62,461 nucleotides of DNA, taken from the NCBI GenBank assembly GCA_019931245.1, contig JAINDL010000058.1, forward strand, positions 1-62,461, read 5' to 3'. This document shows positions 35,322-43,606 of the stretch, one piece after another. A program made the position numbers and the translations under genes. Below the pieces are notes generated by a model that searched no databases, was not told the DNA's origin, and saw nothing but the letters and a program-made list of their open reading frames with translations. The DNA is from Bryobacteraceae bacterium CoA2 C42 (GTDB lineage Bacteria; Acidobacteriota; Terriglobia; Bryobacterales; Bryobacteraceae). How positions within the stretch are numbered: position 1 is the stretch's first letter; the number at the start of each line of letters is the position of its first letter.

Positions 35322-37136
35322 TTATTTCACCGTCACGCGCAGCGAATGGCTGCCGCTGACCATATAGTCAAAGGGGATGGAAACTTCCGCCAGCGCGGTT
35401 TCCGGGGTAGCGAGGTAGGAGCGGGCGGAACTGCGCCCGTTCTGCATCACGTTGAGGACGGAGGAGGGCAGATTGGGCATGGTTTTATCGTCGACGAACA
35501 TCGTAGGCCGGTTCTGGACGAGGGAGGCGTACAGACGGTTGTTGGGGCGCTCCTGGCGGATGAGGGAGACGATCTCGGGGACATCGAGGAAGCGGTTCAT
35601 CTGTCCGGCGATGTTCTGCAGGCGGTTGAGGGTGTCGGCATCGCTGAGGACGACGCGGTACTGGCCGCCGGCCATGTTTTTGGGGAGTTGGAGCTTGATT
35701 TCCCGTTCGAGGCGGCCGCCGCGGTAGGGGCGGAGGTAGACCTTGACGGGGAGCACGGCGCCGGGTTCGATTTCGCTGTCGGGCAGCCAGGCGCTTTCGA
35801 TGGTGGCGGTGCGGCGTTCGGGAATGAGGTCGACGCTGACGTCGACGCGTTTGAGGTCGGGAATGGAGATCTGGTTGAGGAAGAGGCGGTTGAACTTGTC
35901 GCCCCACCAGCCGGCGAGCTGCATGGAGGCGGGGACGGGCGCTTCGCTGGGGGACTGCATGGTGGAGAGGTCGAGACGCTGTCCGCCGCCGAGTTCGACG
36001 AGGCCTTTGAGGCGGTAGGTGGTGTCTTCGGCGAAATCGTTCATGCCGGAGATGGAGTTGAACAGGGTCACCATCATGAGATAGGGTGTCCACTTCTGCT
36101 GCACGAAGACATTGAAGTTGAGCACCTTGTTCTTGACGGCGCTGCCGCTTTCGCCCAGGGTATTGACCTTGACCGAGACGGGGATCATGCGGGACTCTTC
36201 GCCGAGGACGCCCATGATGCCGCTGTGGCGGTCCTGGCGGAGGGCGCCGACGATTTCGGTGGCGTTGGCGAATTTGTTGGGCTGGAAGGCGCTCGAGAGG
36301 ACCATGAGCACTTCGCCCTTGCTCATTGGCATGCTGACGGGCCCGAGGTTGAAGAACGAGTGGCCGAAGCCGAGGACGCGCTGGCCATCGTTGTAGGTGA
36401 CGGTGCCGAGGCCGGTCATGCTCATGTCGCCGCTGACGAGGACGCCGGCGATGGCTTCGCCGGGCTGGAGAGCCTTCTGCCAGCCGGGGGCGGGTTTCGA
36501 GGCGCGGAGCGCGGCCGAAGCGCCACCCTGGACAGGGTTGAGGCCCATCTGGCGGAAGAGGGGACCGAACTGGGTGAGGACTTCGGTGTGGAAGCCGCTG
36601 AGGGTGAGCGGGGTTTCGATGGGCACCATGTAGGGGGCGCTCATCACGTTCTGGTATTCGGGGGGGACGACGAGTTGGGCGCGGGGGGAGGCGCCCTGGG
36701 GGACGCGGGCGTCGGCGGGGCGGGTCTGGTCGTAGTCGTTGATTTCGAGCATGAGCTCGATGGGGGTGATGCCGCAGATGGCATCGGGCGAGAAGACGCT
36801 GAGGCGGAGTGAGACGGCGCCCATCATCCGGCCGTCGATATAGACGGGGCTGCCGGACATGCCGCCGGCGACGTTGGTGCGCTGGGCGCGGCCGCCCATT
36901 TTGCCGATGATGATGTCCTGCTGGGGGCCCCAGGCGTTTTTCCAGACGCCGATGATCTCGATGGGGACGGGTTCGGGGTCGGAGCCTTCAAAGACGGTCC
37001 AGGCGGTAGCCTGCATGCCTTTTTTGACCTGGCCGATGGGCAGGATCTCGACGCGACCGGCGCGCGGCTTGGGCATCTCCGCGGCCGGGGCCAAGCTGGC
37101 GCCAGCGACCGTTGCGAGCAACTCTCGTCTTGTCAT
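35322..37136 (-). CDS. SpoIVB-type peptidase S55 domain protein with permuted motif order
   Basis: 604 residues with an Arg-Arg leader (MTRRELLATVAGASLAPAAE). Residues 30-130 match the C-terminal half of SpoIVB, with the serine motif GMSGSPVYIDGRMMGAV (Ser94) and the following CGITPIELMLEI. Residues 240-310 match the half that precedes it in SpoIVB: GLGTVTYNDGQRVLGFGHS with the catalytic-type His259, and then ALRQDRHSGIMGVLGEE. The order Ser then His is the reverse of SpoIVB, where His236 precedes Ser378. The remaining 300 residues are beta-rich and unrecognised. The PDZ domain of SpoIVB is absent. A secreted protease or inactive relative; the target is unknown. Confidence 0.8.
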   Translation of the reverse strand: MTRRELLATVAGASLAPAAEMPKPRAGRVEILPIGQVKKGMQATAWTVFEGSDPEPVPIEIIGVWKNAWGPQQDIIIGKMGGRAQRTNVAGGMSGSPVYIDGRMMGAVSLRLSVFSPDAICGITPIELMLEINDYDQTRPADARVPQGASPRAQLVVPPEYQNVMSAPYMVPIETPLTLSGFHTEVLTQFGPLFRQMGLNPVQGGASAALRASKPAPGWQKALQPGEAIAGVLVSGDMSMTGLGTVTYNDGQRVLGFGHSFFNLGPVSMPMSKGEVLMVLSSAFQPNKFANATEIVGALRQDRHSGIMGVLGEESRMIPVSVKVNTLGESGSAVKNKVLNFNVFVQQKWTPYLMMVTLFNSISGMNDFAEDTTYRLKGLVELGGGQRLDLSTMQSPSEAPVPASMQLAGWWGDKFNRLFLNQISIPDLKRVDVSVDLIPERRTATIESAWLPDSEIEPGAVLPVKVYLRPYRGGRLEREIKLQLPKNMAGGQYRVVLSDADTLNRLQNIAGQMNRFLDVPEIVSLIRQERPNNRLYASLVQNRPTMFVDDKTMPNLPSSVLNVMQNGRSSARSYLATPETALAEVSIPFDYMVSGSHSLRVTVK

Positions 37137-37167
37137 AAGCCTTTAACCAGTGTAGACGCCGCGCGCC

Positions 37168-38301
37168 CTACATTTGACGGGTAAACTTGTTGCCGGAGAA
37201 CAGGGCGAGATTGGCCATGTGGGGTCCGGCGACGGCAGCGGCGGCGATTTCGACGGTGCAGTTGGGATCCTGGCGGGTTTTGATGCAGTCGAAGAAGTTC
37301 TGGATGTGGGGTTCGATGGGGACGGGCGCCTGGGCCTGTTTGACGGGGGCGGCGTCGCGCTTCCAGGGTTCTTTGTAGACGGCGTAGCCGGAGTCGTCGA
37401 GGATCATGGTGGCTTCGTCGCCGAGGAAGGTGATGGACCAGCCGTTCTGGTAGGAGTTGGCGTAGTCGAGGGTCCAGGTGACGAGCATTTTGGGGAACTC
37501 GAAGATGGCGGAGAAGACGTCGGGATGTTCGGAGCCCTTCATTTTGGCGACGTAGCCGGAGGCCTGGGCGGCGAGGGGGGCGGACTGGCCGGTGAACCAT
37601 TGGGTGACGTCCATGAGGTGGGTTCCCTGGTCGGTCATGTTGCCGCCGGCGTAATCGAAGAAGTAGCGCCAGCTGCGGAAGCGCATGGGTTCAAGTTCAC
37701 GGACGGGGGCATTGCCGAGGAAGGCCCGCCAGTCGAGTTCGCCGGGCAGGGGGGTGTTGTTCAACTCCTTGGCGATGTTCCAGTGCCACTGGGGTTTGGC
37801 GAGGGTGACCTGTCCGAGGAGGCCGCCGTCCATAAGGCGTTTGGCTTCGATGAGGGCGGGGGCGCTGCGGCGCTGCATGCCGACCTGGACGACCTGTTTC
37901 GAGGCGCGGACGGCGTGGATCATGATCCGGCTTTCGTCGAGGGACTTCGAGAGCGGCTTTTCGAGATAGACGTCTTTTTTGGCGGCGAGGGCGGCTTCGA
38001 GCATGGGCCAGTGCTGGTGGTCGGGCGAGGCGATGACGACGCAATCCATTTTCTGGCCGAGCAGTTCGCGGTAGTTGGTGTAGCGGCGGGCTTCGGGGGA
38101 GAGGGCGGCGGCTTTGTCGAGATTGGGTGAGTAGACGTCGCAGAGGGCGACGCAGCGGGCGCCGAGGCGCTGGAAGCGTTCCTGCAAATAGCGGCCGCGG
38201 CCGCCGGTGGCGATGACGCCGAAGGTGATCTCGGAATTGGGGCTCTGCGCGGCGGCGGCGACGGATGCCGCGGCGCCCAGCCAAGCCCGGCGGGTGAACA
38301 T
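37168..38301 (-). CDS. Exported Gfo/Idh/MocA family oxidoreductase
   Basis: 377 residues from ATG 38301 with AAGGAG eight bases upstream. A twin-arginine leader (FTRRAWLGAAASVAAAA) is typical of the secreted Gfo/Idh/MocA proteins of Acidobacteria and Planctomycetes. The NAD(P)-binding fold has ITFGVIATGGRGRYLQERF, and the family motif EKPLSKSLDESR supplies the conserved Lys. The C-terminal domain contains GGNMTDQGTHLMDVTQWF with His and Asp. Sugar or sugar-derivative dehydrogenation with tightly bound NADP in the periplasm is expected; the substrate cannot be told. Confidence 0.9.
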   Translation of the reverse strand: MFTRRAWLGAAASVAAAAQSPNSEITFGVIATGGRGRYLQERFQRLGARCVALCDVYSPNLDKAAALSPEARRYTNYRELLGQKMDCVVIASPDHQHWPMLEAALAAKKDVYLEKPLSKSLDESRIMIHAVRASKQVVQVGMQRRSAPALIEAKRLMDGGLLGQVTLAKPQWHWNIAKELNNTPLPGELDWRAFLGNAPVRELEPMRFRSWRYFFDYAGGNMTDQGTHLMDVTQWFTGQSAPLAAQASGYVAKMKGSEHPDVFSAIFEFPKMLVTWTLDYANSYQNGWSITFLGDEATMILDDSGYAVYKEPWKRDAAPVKQAQAPVPIEPHIQNFFDCIKTRQDPNCTVEIAAAAVAGPHMANLALFSGNKFTRQM

Positions 38302-38338
38302 GCGGGTTACTCCTTTTGACAACATGATAGCCAAGACT

Positions 38339-39634
38339 TCAGCGCGAGGCGGGAAACTCGATTTCGGTGCGGGTTCCTTCTCCCTCGCGGCTATCGATCG
38401 CCATGCGGTAGTTATCGCCGTAGAGGACCTTCAGCCGTTCGTTGACATTACTGATGCCGATGCCACTTTCAAAGAGCCGGGCGAGTTTCGATTCGGGTAC
38501 GCCGACGCCGTTGTCTTCGACATGCAGTTTCATGCGACCCTGCGCGCATTCGGCCGACAGACGGATGGTGCCGCCCTCGACCTTGCCGGCGAGTCCGTGC
38601 TTGATGCTGTTTTCGATGATCGGCTGGATGATCATGGCGGGGACGAGGTGATCGAGCGCGGCGGGGTCGACCTGGCGTTCGAAGCGGAGTTTGTCGCCGA
38701 AGCGGGTCATTTCAATGGAGAGATAGTCGTCGATGAAGGAGAGTTCGTTGCGGAGGGGCGTCAGGTTGTCGGTTTTGCGCATGAGGCGGCGGAGGATATT
38801 GGACAGCTTGACGACGACGGCGCGGGCCTGATCGGGGTTGGTGCGGATGAGGGAGTTGACGGTGTTGAGGGTGTTGAACAGGAAGTGGGGGTTGATCTGG
38901 CTCGTGAGGGCGTGGAGGCGGGCTTCGGTGACGAGGCGCTGCTGCTCCTGCAGGAGTCGTTCGGTGCGGATGGTGTTCCAGATTTTGAGCGGGAGGGCGA
39001 CGGCGAAGACGGTGGTGGCGCCGATGAGGCTGAGGGAGCCCCAGTCGGGGTCGGTCCAACTGGCGTAGATGGAGTAGAACAGGCGGTCTTCGACGATGTG
39101 GTCGATGCCCCAGCGGAGGAGTTCGGCGAACAGGATGGTGAGCAGGAAGAGGAGATGGAAGACGGTGACGCGGGTATCGTATTTGCGGCGGAAGAGGCGG
39201 GAGATGGTGAGGTCGAAATAGGGGGAGAAGCTCCAGATGCTGTCGGGCCGGGGGGCGAGGTCGCGGAGGAGGCCGCCGAGGACACCGACGCCGGCAAACA
39301 GGAGCATGCTGAGATACTCGCCCGAGAGCATGGCGGGCAGAGAGATGAGGACGCCGGCGGTGAGGCCGGTGAAGTATCCGCCGAGGACGCCGGCCAGCAG
39401 GGCGCCTTCGAGGCCGAGGTCGACGGCGAGGTAGGCGTTTTCGGTGAGAACGCGGCCGGCGACGCCCGCGCCGAACAGCAGGGCGAGGATGGCCGCGAAG
39501 CGAAACTGCTGCTCCATGTTTCTCTCTTCGCGCAGGAGCATGCGAACAAAGAGGCTCGAACGGCCGAGGATACTGGCCAGCGAGGCGGCGACCGCCAGCT
39601 TCATCAACAGCACTGCCAAATGTTGTTCGAGCAT
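38339..39634 (-). CDS. LytS-type sensor histidine kinase
   Basis: 431 residues. About six hydrophobic segments in residues 1-215 form a 5TM-LYT-like sensor. Then a coiled helix (LLQEQQRLVTEARLHALTSQ), the His-kinase box QINPHFLFNTLNTVNSLI (phosphoacceptor His) and a HATPase domain with MIIQPIIENSIKHG, VEDNGVGVPESK and GIGISNVNERL. The family usually pairs with a LytTR response regulator, but none lies in this window. The ATG at 39634 shares its CATG with the start of ribA on the other strand. An internal ATG at 39601 (MKLAVAASL) is a possible alternative. Confidence 0.9.
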   Translation of the reverse strand: MLEQHLAVLLMKLAVAASLASILGRSSLFVRMLLREERNMEQQFRFAAILALLFGAGVAGRVLTENAYLAVDLGLEGALLAGVLGGYFTGLTAGVLISLPAMLSGEYLSMLLFAGVGVLGGLLRDLAPRPDSIWSFSPYFDLTISRLFRRKYDTRVTVFHLLFLLTILFAELLRWGIDHIVEDRLFYSIYASWTDPDWGSLSLIGATTVFAVALPLKIWNTIRTERLLQEQQRLVTEARLHALTSQINPHFLFNTLNTVNSLIRTNPDQARAVVVKLSNILRRLMRKTDNLTPLRNELSFIDDYLSIEMTRFGDKLRFERQVDPAALDHLVPAMIIQPIIENSIKHGLAGKVEGGTIRLSAECAQGRMKLHVEDNGVGVPESKLARLFESGIGISNVNERLKVLYGDNYRMAIDSREGEGTRTEIEFPASR

Positions 39635-40274
39635 GAAACCCTATACTAAGAGTGTGTTCCGTTTGGAAAAAATTGCCGATGCCCGGTTTCCGACCCGCTT
39701 CGGCTCGTTCCGGATTTTCGGATTTGTCGGCCATTTCGCGGATCGCCGCGAAGAGGCCGTGGTGTTGGTGATGGGGGACCTGGCCGGGGAGCCTCCCCTG
39801 GTCCGTATTCATTCCCAGTGTCTCACTGGCGATGTTTTCCATAGCCTGCGCTGCGATTGCCGCGATCAGTTGGAGATGGCACTGGAGCAGATTGCCGCCG
39901 ATGGCCGCGGCATTCTGCTCTACGAGCACCAGGAGGGCCGGGGCATCGGCATCATGAACAAGCTGCGGGCCTATGAGCTGCAGGACCAGGGCGCCGATAC
40001 GATTGAGGCCAATGAGCAGCTGGGATTCGCGGCGGACCTTCGCAACTACGAGCTGCCGGTGGCGATTCTTCAGTATTTCGGCCTGAAAGCGGTGCGTTTC
40101 ATGTCGAACAATCCGGAGAAGATTGCGGCGCTCGAGAGCGGAGGGATTACGGTGGCCGAGCGGGTGCCGATGGTGGCCGAACCTTTGGCGCAGCGCGACT
40201 TTTACCTCAAGACGAAGCGGGACCGGATGGGCCATCTGTTCGAGGAGGCGCTGTCTGAACCTCCCATAGCGTGA
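39633..40274 (+). CDS. ribA: GTP cyclohydrolase II
   Basis: 213 residues, the usual length for a stand-alone RibA. Conserved parts are PLVRIHSQCLTGDVFHSLRC followed by DCRDQLEMAL, which gives the three zinc cysteines, ILLYEHQEGRGIGIMNKLRA, DTIEANEQLGF and the C-terminal FMSNNPEKIAALESGGI. It converts GTP to the first riboflavin intermediate with release of formate and pyrophosphate. No RibB domain is fused. The start could be ATG 39633 or a GTG at 39651; the first gives a short N-terminal extension. Its 3' end overlaps the convergent YkgJ-type gene by 68 bases. Confidence 0.95.
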   Translation: MKPYTKSVFRLEKIADARFPTRFGSFRIFGFVGHFADRREEAVVLVMGDLAGEPPLVRIHSQCLTGDVFHSLRCDCRDQLEMALEQIAADGRGILLYEHQEGRGIGIMNKLRAYELQDQGADTIEANEQLGFAADLRNYELPVAILQYFGLKAVRFMSNNPEKIAALESGGITVAERVPMVAEPLAQRDFYLKTKRDRMGHLFEEALSEPPIA

Positions 40275-40497
40275 GGCGGACCAGGGCTTCGGCGGCGCTC
40301 GCGCCGCACATTTCGGGCTGGGGGCGAAGGTCCTGGCAGACGGCGGGCCGGTTGGGGAGGCCGAACAGTTCGCAGCGGTAGTCCGGGGTGAGGTGGGCGC
40401 AGGGGACGCCGGCGGGCTTGCCGCGGGGCATCTTCGGCAGGGGGCTGGAGATGGAGGGGGCGATGCAGCAGGCGCCGCAGCCCGGGCGGCAGTTCAC
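40207..40497 (-). CDS. YkgJ-type Zn/Fe-chelating cysteine cluster protein
   Basis: 96 residues from GTG 40497, which overlaps the TGA of the upstream QueD-like gene (GTGA). A GTG at 40518 is an alternative. It has the family cysteines CRPGCGACC, then PCAHLTPDYRCELFG and RPAVCQDLRPQPEMCG, a CxxxC-x2-C plus two later Cys pattern thought to bind zinc or iron. Function is unknown. Confidence 0.85.
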   Translation of the reverse strand: MNCRPGCGACCIAPSISSPLPKMPRGKPAGVPCAHLTPDYRCELFGLPNRPAVCQDLRPQPEMCGASAAEALVRLTLWEVQTAPPRTDGPSGPASS

Positions 40498-40889
40498 GGC
40501 CGGTAGACCGCGCTGCACTGGTCCATCTCCCAGACCTCGACGCGGGAGATGCGGACGGGGGTTTCGGGCTGGAGGGCGGGGAGGTCGGCGTTGAGGTCGT
40601 CGTGAATGAACCTGGCGACGTTCTCGGCCGAGGGGTTGATGACGTCGAAGGGCGGGACCTCGTTGAGGAACGTGTGGTCGAGGCGGCTGAGGACGCGGGC
40701 GATGGATTTTTTGAGTCCGATGAAGTCGATGAGCAGACCCATGGAATCGAGCCGGGGCCCTTCGATGGTGACGCGCATTTTCCAGTTGTGACCGTGGATG
40801 GGTTCAGTCTTGCCGTAGTAGTTGCGAAGGGCGTGGGCGGCGGGGAAGATCGCTTCTACATTTACTTCAAACAGGGATGTTTCAGGCAC
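40494..40889 (-). CDS. 6-pyruvoyltetrahydropterin synthase / QueD family, PTPS-III-like
   Basis: 131 residues from GTG 40889 with AGAGGAG upstream. Zinc ligands His19 (PAAHALRN) and His32, His34 (EPIHGHNW) are present. The usual catalytic Cys four residues before the HGH motif is Thr28 here, and the only Cys is 125. Glu29 sits three residues before His32, the position of the catalytic Glu of PTPS-III enzymes, which make 6-hydroxymethyl-dihydropterin for folate. Either a PTPS-III replacing FolB, or a modified QueD for queuosine. It overlaps DinG by 8 bases. Confidence 0.85.
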   Translation of the reverse strand: MPETSLFEVNVEAIFPAAHALRNYYGKTEPIHGHNWKMRVTIEGPRLDSMGLLIDFIGLKKSIARVLSRLDHTFLNEVPPFDVINPSAENVARFIHDDLNADLPALQPETPVRISRVEVWEMDQCSAVYRP

Positions 40890-42819
40890 GGAAAAACTCC
40901 TCTACGTCTTCGATGCGGGTGGTGAACGCGTAGTCGGGCAGGCTGTCGAAGAAGATCTGGCCGTAGCGCTGCCGCGTGATGCGATGGTCGAGCAGGGCGA
41001 GCACGCCGCGATCGGTGCGGCTGCGGATGAGGCGGCCGAAGCCCTGTTTGAGGGCGATGGCGGCCTGGGGGATCTGGTATTCGCGGAAGGGGTCGCCGCC
41101 GGCTTTTTTGAGGGCGTCGGTCCGGGCGGAGACGACGGGGTCGGAGGGGACGGCGAAGGGGAGCTTGTCGATGATGACGCAGCTTAACTGTTCGCCCTGG
41201 ACGTCGACGCCCTGCCAGAAGGAGGAGGTGGCGAACAGGACGCAGTTTTTGGTTTGGCGGAACTCTTCGAGCAGGGCGCTGCGGGGGCCGGTGCCTTGCA
41301 GGAGGGTGGGGTAGAGGATGTCGAAGGCGACGCGGTCGTGCAACTGCTTCATGGCCTGATAGCTGGTGCAGAGGACGAAGGCGCGGCCGCGGCTCAACTC
41401 GAGCAGGCGGATGATCTCTTCGGCGGCGCGGGGGAGGAAGTCGAGGCCGCGGGGGTCGGGCAGGTGCTGGGGGACGTAGAGCAGGGCCTGGGTGGGATAG
41501 GAGAACGGGCTGCCGACGACGAGCTGGCGGGCGTAGGCGATGCCGAGGCGCTGCTGGACGAAGTCAAAGCCGCCGGCAACGGCGAGGGTAGCGCTGGTAA
41601 GGGTCACCGAGGGCACCTTGTCAAAGAGCTTTTCGGTGAGCAGGCCGGAGACGTCGATGGGGGTGGCCTGGAGGTAGACGCCGCGGTTGCGTCGTTCGAT
41701 CCAGTAGACGTAGTGCTGGGCGACGCCTTCGACCCAGCGGCGGAGGTTATCGGCGAGGGTTTGGACGCGGGTGGCGAGGGGGATGACTTCGCCGAGGTTT
41801 TCCTTGAGGAGCTGGAGCTGGATGTGAACGGACTCGAGGGCGCTGAGGACATCCTGGTAGGCATCGGCGTGGCGTTCGCGGAAGGCGGCGTGTTCGCTGA
41901 AGCCGCGGCGGCCTTCACCGGGGGGGAAGAGGGAGAAGAAGAAGTTGGCGACGTCTTCCATGCCGCCGAGGAGGTGGTCGAGTTCGACGCGGCCCATCTC
42001 TTTGCGTTTGCACAGGCCGGTGATGTCGCGACGGAGGTCGGCGAACTGGAGGTTGCTGACGGAGAGGCCGAAGTACTGGCCGGCGACGTCTTCGATTTCG
42101 TGGGCTTCGTCGAAGACGACGGCTTCGTATTCGGGGATGATGCTGCCGAATTCGCCGTCTTTGATGGCGAGGTCGGCGAAGAAGAGGTGATGGTTGACGA
42201 TGATGATGTCGCTTTCGGCGGCGCGGCGCTGCATTTGGGTGACGAAGCAGCGGTCGAACTGGGGGCACTTCTGGCCGGTGCACAGATCGCGGCGGGCGTC
42301 GACTTTGGCCCAGGCGGAACTGGATTCCGGGAGGGTTTTGATTTCGGAGCGGTCGCCGAATTCGGTGGTTTTCTCCCACTCGCGGATGATCTGGAAGTCA
42401 GCGACCTCTTCGAGGCCGGCGAGGACGGGTTCTTTTTCGGCGTCGTAGATGCGCTGGCGGCAGGCGTAGTTATTGCGGCCCTTCATGTAGCAGATGCGGA
42501 GTTCCTGTTCGAAGTGCTGCTGGAGGAAGGGGATGTCTTTCAGGTAGAGCTGTTCCTGGAGATTTTTCGTTCCGGTGGAGATGACGACGCGTTTGCCGGA
42601 GAGGATAGCGGGGACGAGGTAGGCGAGGGTTTTGCCGGTGCCGGTGCCGGCTTCGACGAGGAGGTGGCGGCGGTCGTGGAAGGCCTGTTCGACGGCTTCG
42701 GCCATCTCGAGCTGGCCGGCGCGGAACTCATAGTGGGGATGCCATTGGGAGAGGGTGCCGTGGCGCGCGAAGAACTTGCGCACCGAGACCGCCCCCGCTC
42801 TGGTCGTCTTGCCGCTCAA
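40882..42819 (-). CDS. DinG-type ATP-dependent DNA helicase (XPD-like, Fe-S)
   Basis: 645 residues from a TTG at 42819 that overlaps the upstream TGA (TTGA). A GTG at 42783 (RKFFARHG) is an alternative start. Walker A is EAGTGTGKTLAY (about 57-68), and the DEAH box is VVFDEAHEIEDVAG. Four cysteines for an Fe-S cluster are visible: CYMKGRNNYAC and DLCTGQKCPQFDRC. C-terminal motifs are TSATLAVAGG, SFWQGVDVQGEQL and QGFGRLIRSRTDRG (motif VI). It unwinds DNA 5' to 3' in repair or R-loop resolution. No exonuclease domain is fused. Confidence 0.93.
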   Translation of the reverse strand: MSGKTTRAGAVSVRKFFARHGTLSQWHPHYEFRAGQLEMAEAVEQAFHDRRHLLVEAGTGTGKTLAYLVPAILSGKRVVISTGTKNLQEQLYLKDIPFLQQHFEQELRICYMKGRNNYACRQRIYDAEKEPVLAGLEEVADFQIIREWEKTTEFGDRSEIKTLPESSSAWAKVDARRDLCTGQKCPQFDRCFVTQMQRRAAESDIIIVNHHLFFADLAIKDGEFGSIIPEYEAVVFDEAHEIEDVAGQYFGLSVSNLQFADLRRDITGLCKRKEMGRVELDHLLGGMEDVANFFFSLFPPGEGRRGFSEHAAFRERHADAYQDVLSALESVHIQLQLLKENLGEVIPLATRVQTLADNLRRWVEGVAQHYVYWIERRNRGVYLQATPIDVSGLLTEKLFDKVPSVTLTSATLAVAGGFDFVQQRLGIAYARQLVVGSPFSYPTQALLYVPQHLPDPRGLDFLPRAAEEIIRLLELSRGRAFVLCTSYQAMKQLHDRVAFDILYPTLLQGTGPRSALLEEFRQTKNCVLFATSSFWQGVDVQGEQLSCVIIDKLPFAVPSDPVVSARTDALKKAGGDPFREYQIPQAAIALKQGFGRLIRSRTDRGVLALLDHRITRQRYGQIFFDSLPDYAFTTRIEDVEEFFRA

Positions 42820-43430
42820 GCTTTCAGTGTATCGGCCAGGGCGGCGAACAGGGCGCGGTGGGGGGCGTGCGAGCCGACGAGGTCTTCCGGATGCCACTGG
42901 ACGGCCAGGACGAAGCGGCGGCCGGGCATTTCAGCGGCTTCGATGATCTCGCCGCTGCGGGCGGTGACGACGAGGCCGTCGCCGAGCTGATCGAGGGCCT
43001 GGTGATGGCGCGAATTGACTTCGAAGGCGGATTGTCCGGTGAGGTGGGCGAGGCGGGAGGCGGGGTCGGCGAGGACGGGGTGGAAAACGTCGCGGTGGCC
43101 GTCAATGTGCTGGTGGAGGGTGCCGCCGCAGGCGACGTTGAGCAGCTGCATGCCGCGGCAGATGGCGAGGATGGGGAGGTCGCGTTCGAGGGCGGCCCAG
43201 GCGATGTCGAGTTCGTAGACGTCGCGGGGCGGGTCGAGGGGGCCGAGACGAGGGTCGGGGGATTGGCCGTAGTGGGCGGGATCGATGTCGTTGCCGCCGG
43301 CGAGGAGGACGGCGTCATAGGCGTCGGCGCCGGGTTCGACGGGGGTGAGGCCGACGCTGCGCAGGGCGTCGAAGTAGGGCTGCATGCGCGGGGCGTACTG
43401 GGGGGTGTAGGTGAGGAGGACGCGCTTCAT
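42816..43430 (-). CDS. Class I glutamine amidotransferase-like, gamma-glutamyl-GABA hydrolase family
   Basis: 204 residues. The C26 peptidase fold is visible: DAVLLAGGNDIDPAHYG, the nucleophile Cys in ILAICRGMQLLNVACGG and the His in AVQWHPEDLVG. The family hydrolyses gamma-glutamyl amides such as gamma-glutamyl-GABA. It overlaps the small protein gene before it (ATGA) and DinG after it. Substrate not certain. Confidence 0.9.
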   Translation of the reverse strand: MKRVLLTYTPQYAPRMQPYFDALRSVGLTPVEPGADAYDAVLLAGGNDIDPAHYGQSPDPRLGPLDPPRDVYELDIAWAALERDLPILAICRGMQLLNVACGGTLHQHIDGHRDVFHPVLADPASRLAHLTGQSAFEVNSRHHQALDQLGDGLVVTARSGEIIEAAEMPGRRFVLAVQWHPEDLVGSHAPHRALFAALADTLKA

Positions 43431-43582
43431 TTTTCGTCCGGGCCGATGATGCTGCTCACTTCGGCTTCGCGCACGCCGTAGACCTTTTTAACGACGCGGC
43501 AGATCTCCCGGCCCATTCGCTGAGGCTGTTCCCCGTCGGGTAATTCGACCACCACTTTGACGTAAATCTGCATCTCCCGCAT
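43427..43582 (-). CDS. Small protein of unknown function
   Basis: 51 residues from ATG 43582; ATGs at 43591 and 43573 are also possible. The sequence MQIYVKVVVELPDGEQPQRM, then REICRVVKKVYGVREAEVSS, has a beta-strand then amphipathic helix pattern that looks like a small folded domain. It overlaps the amidotransferase by four bases (ATGA), so it is translated as the first gene of the operon. It is divergent from the gene at 43607, with 24 bases between start codons. I do not recognise a family. Confidence 0.6.
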   Translation of the reverse strand: MREMQIYVKVVVELPDGEQPQRMGREICRVVKKVYGVREAEVSSIIGPDEK

Positions 43583-43606
43583 ACAGCCCATGATACTCTG
43601 GCGCTT

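Noticed and set aside
33117-36812. A 1231-codon plus-strand open frame opposite the propeller and S55 genes
   Set aside because: It is an antisense shadow spanning two real genes with clear domains and signal peptides on the minus strand.
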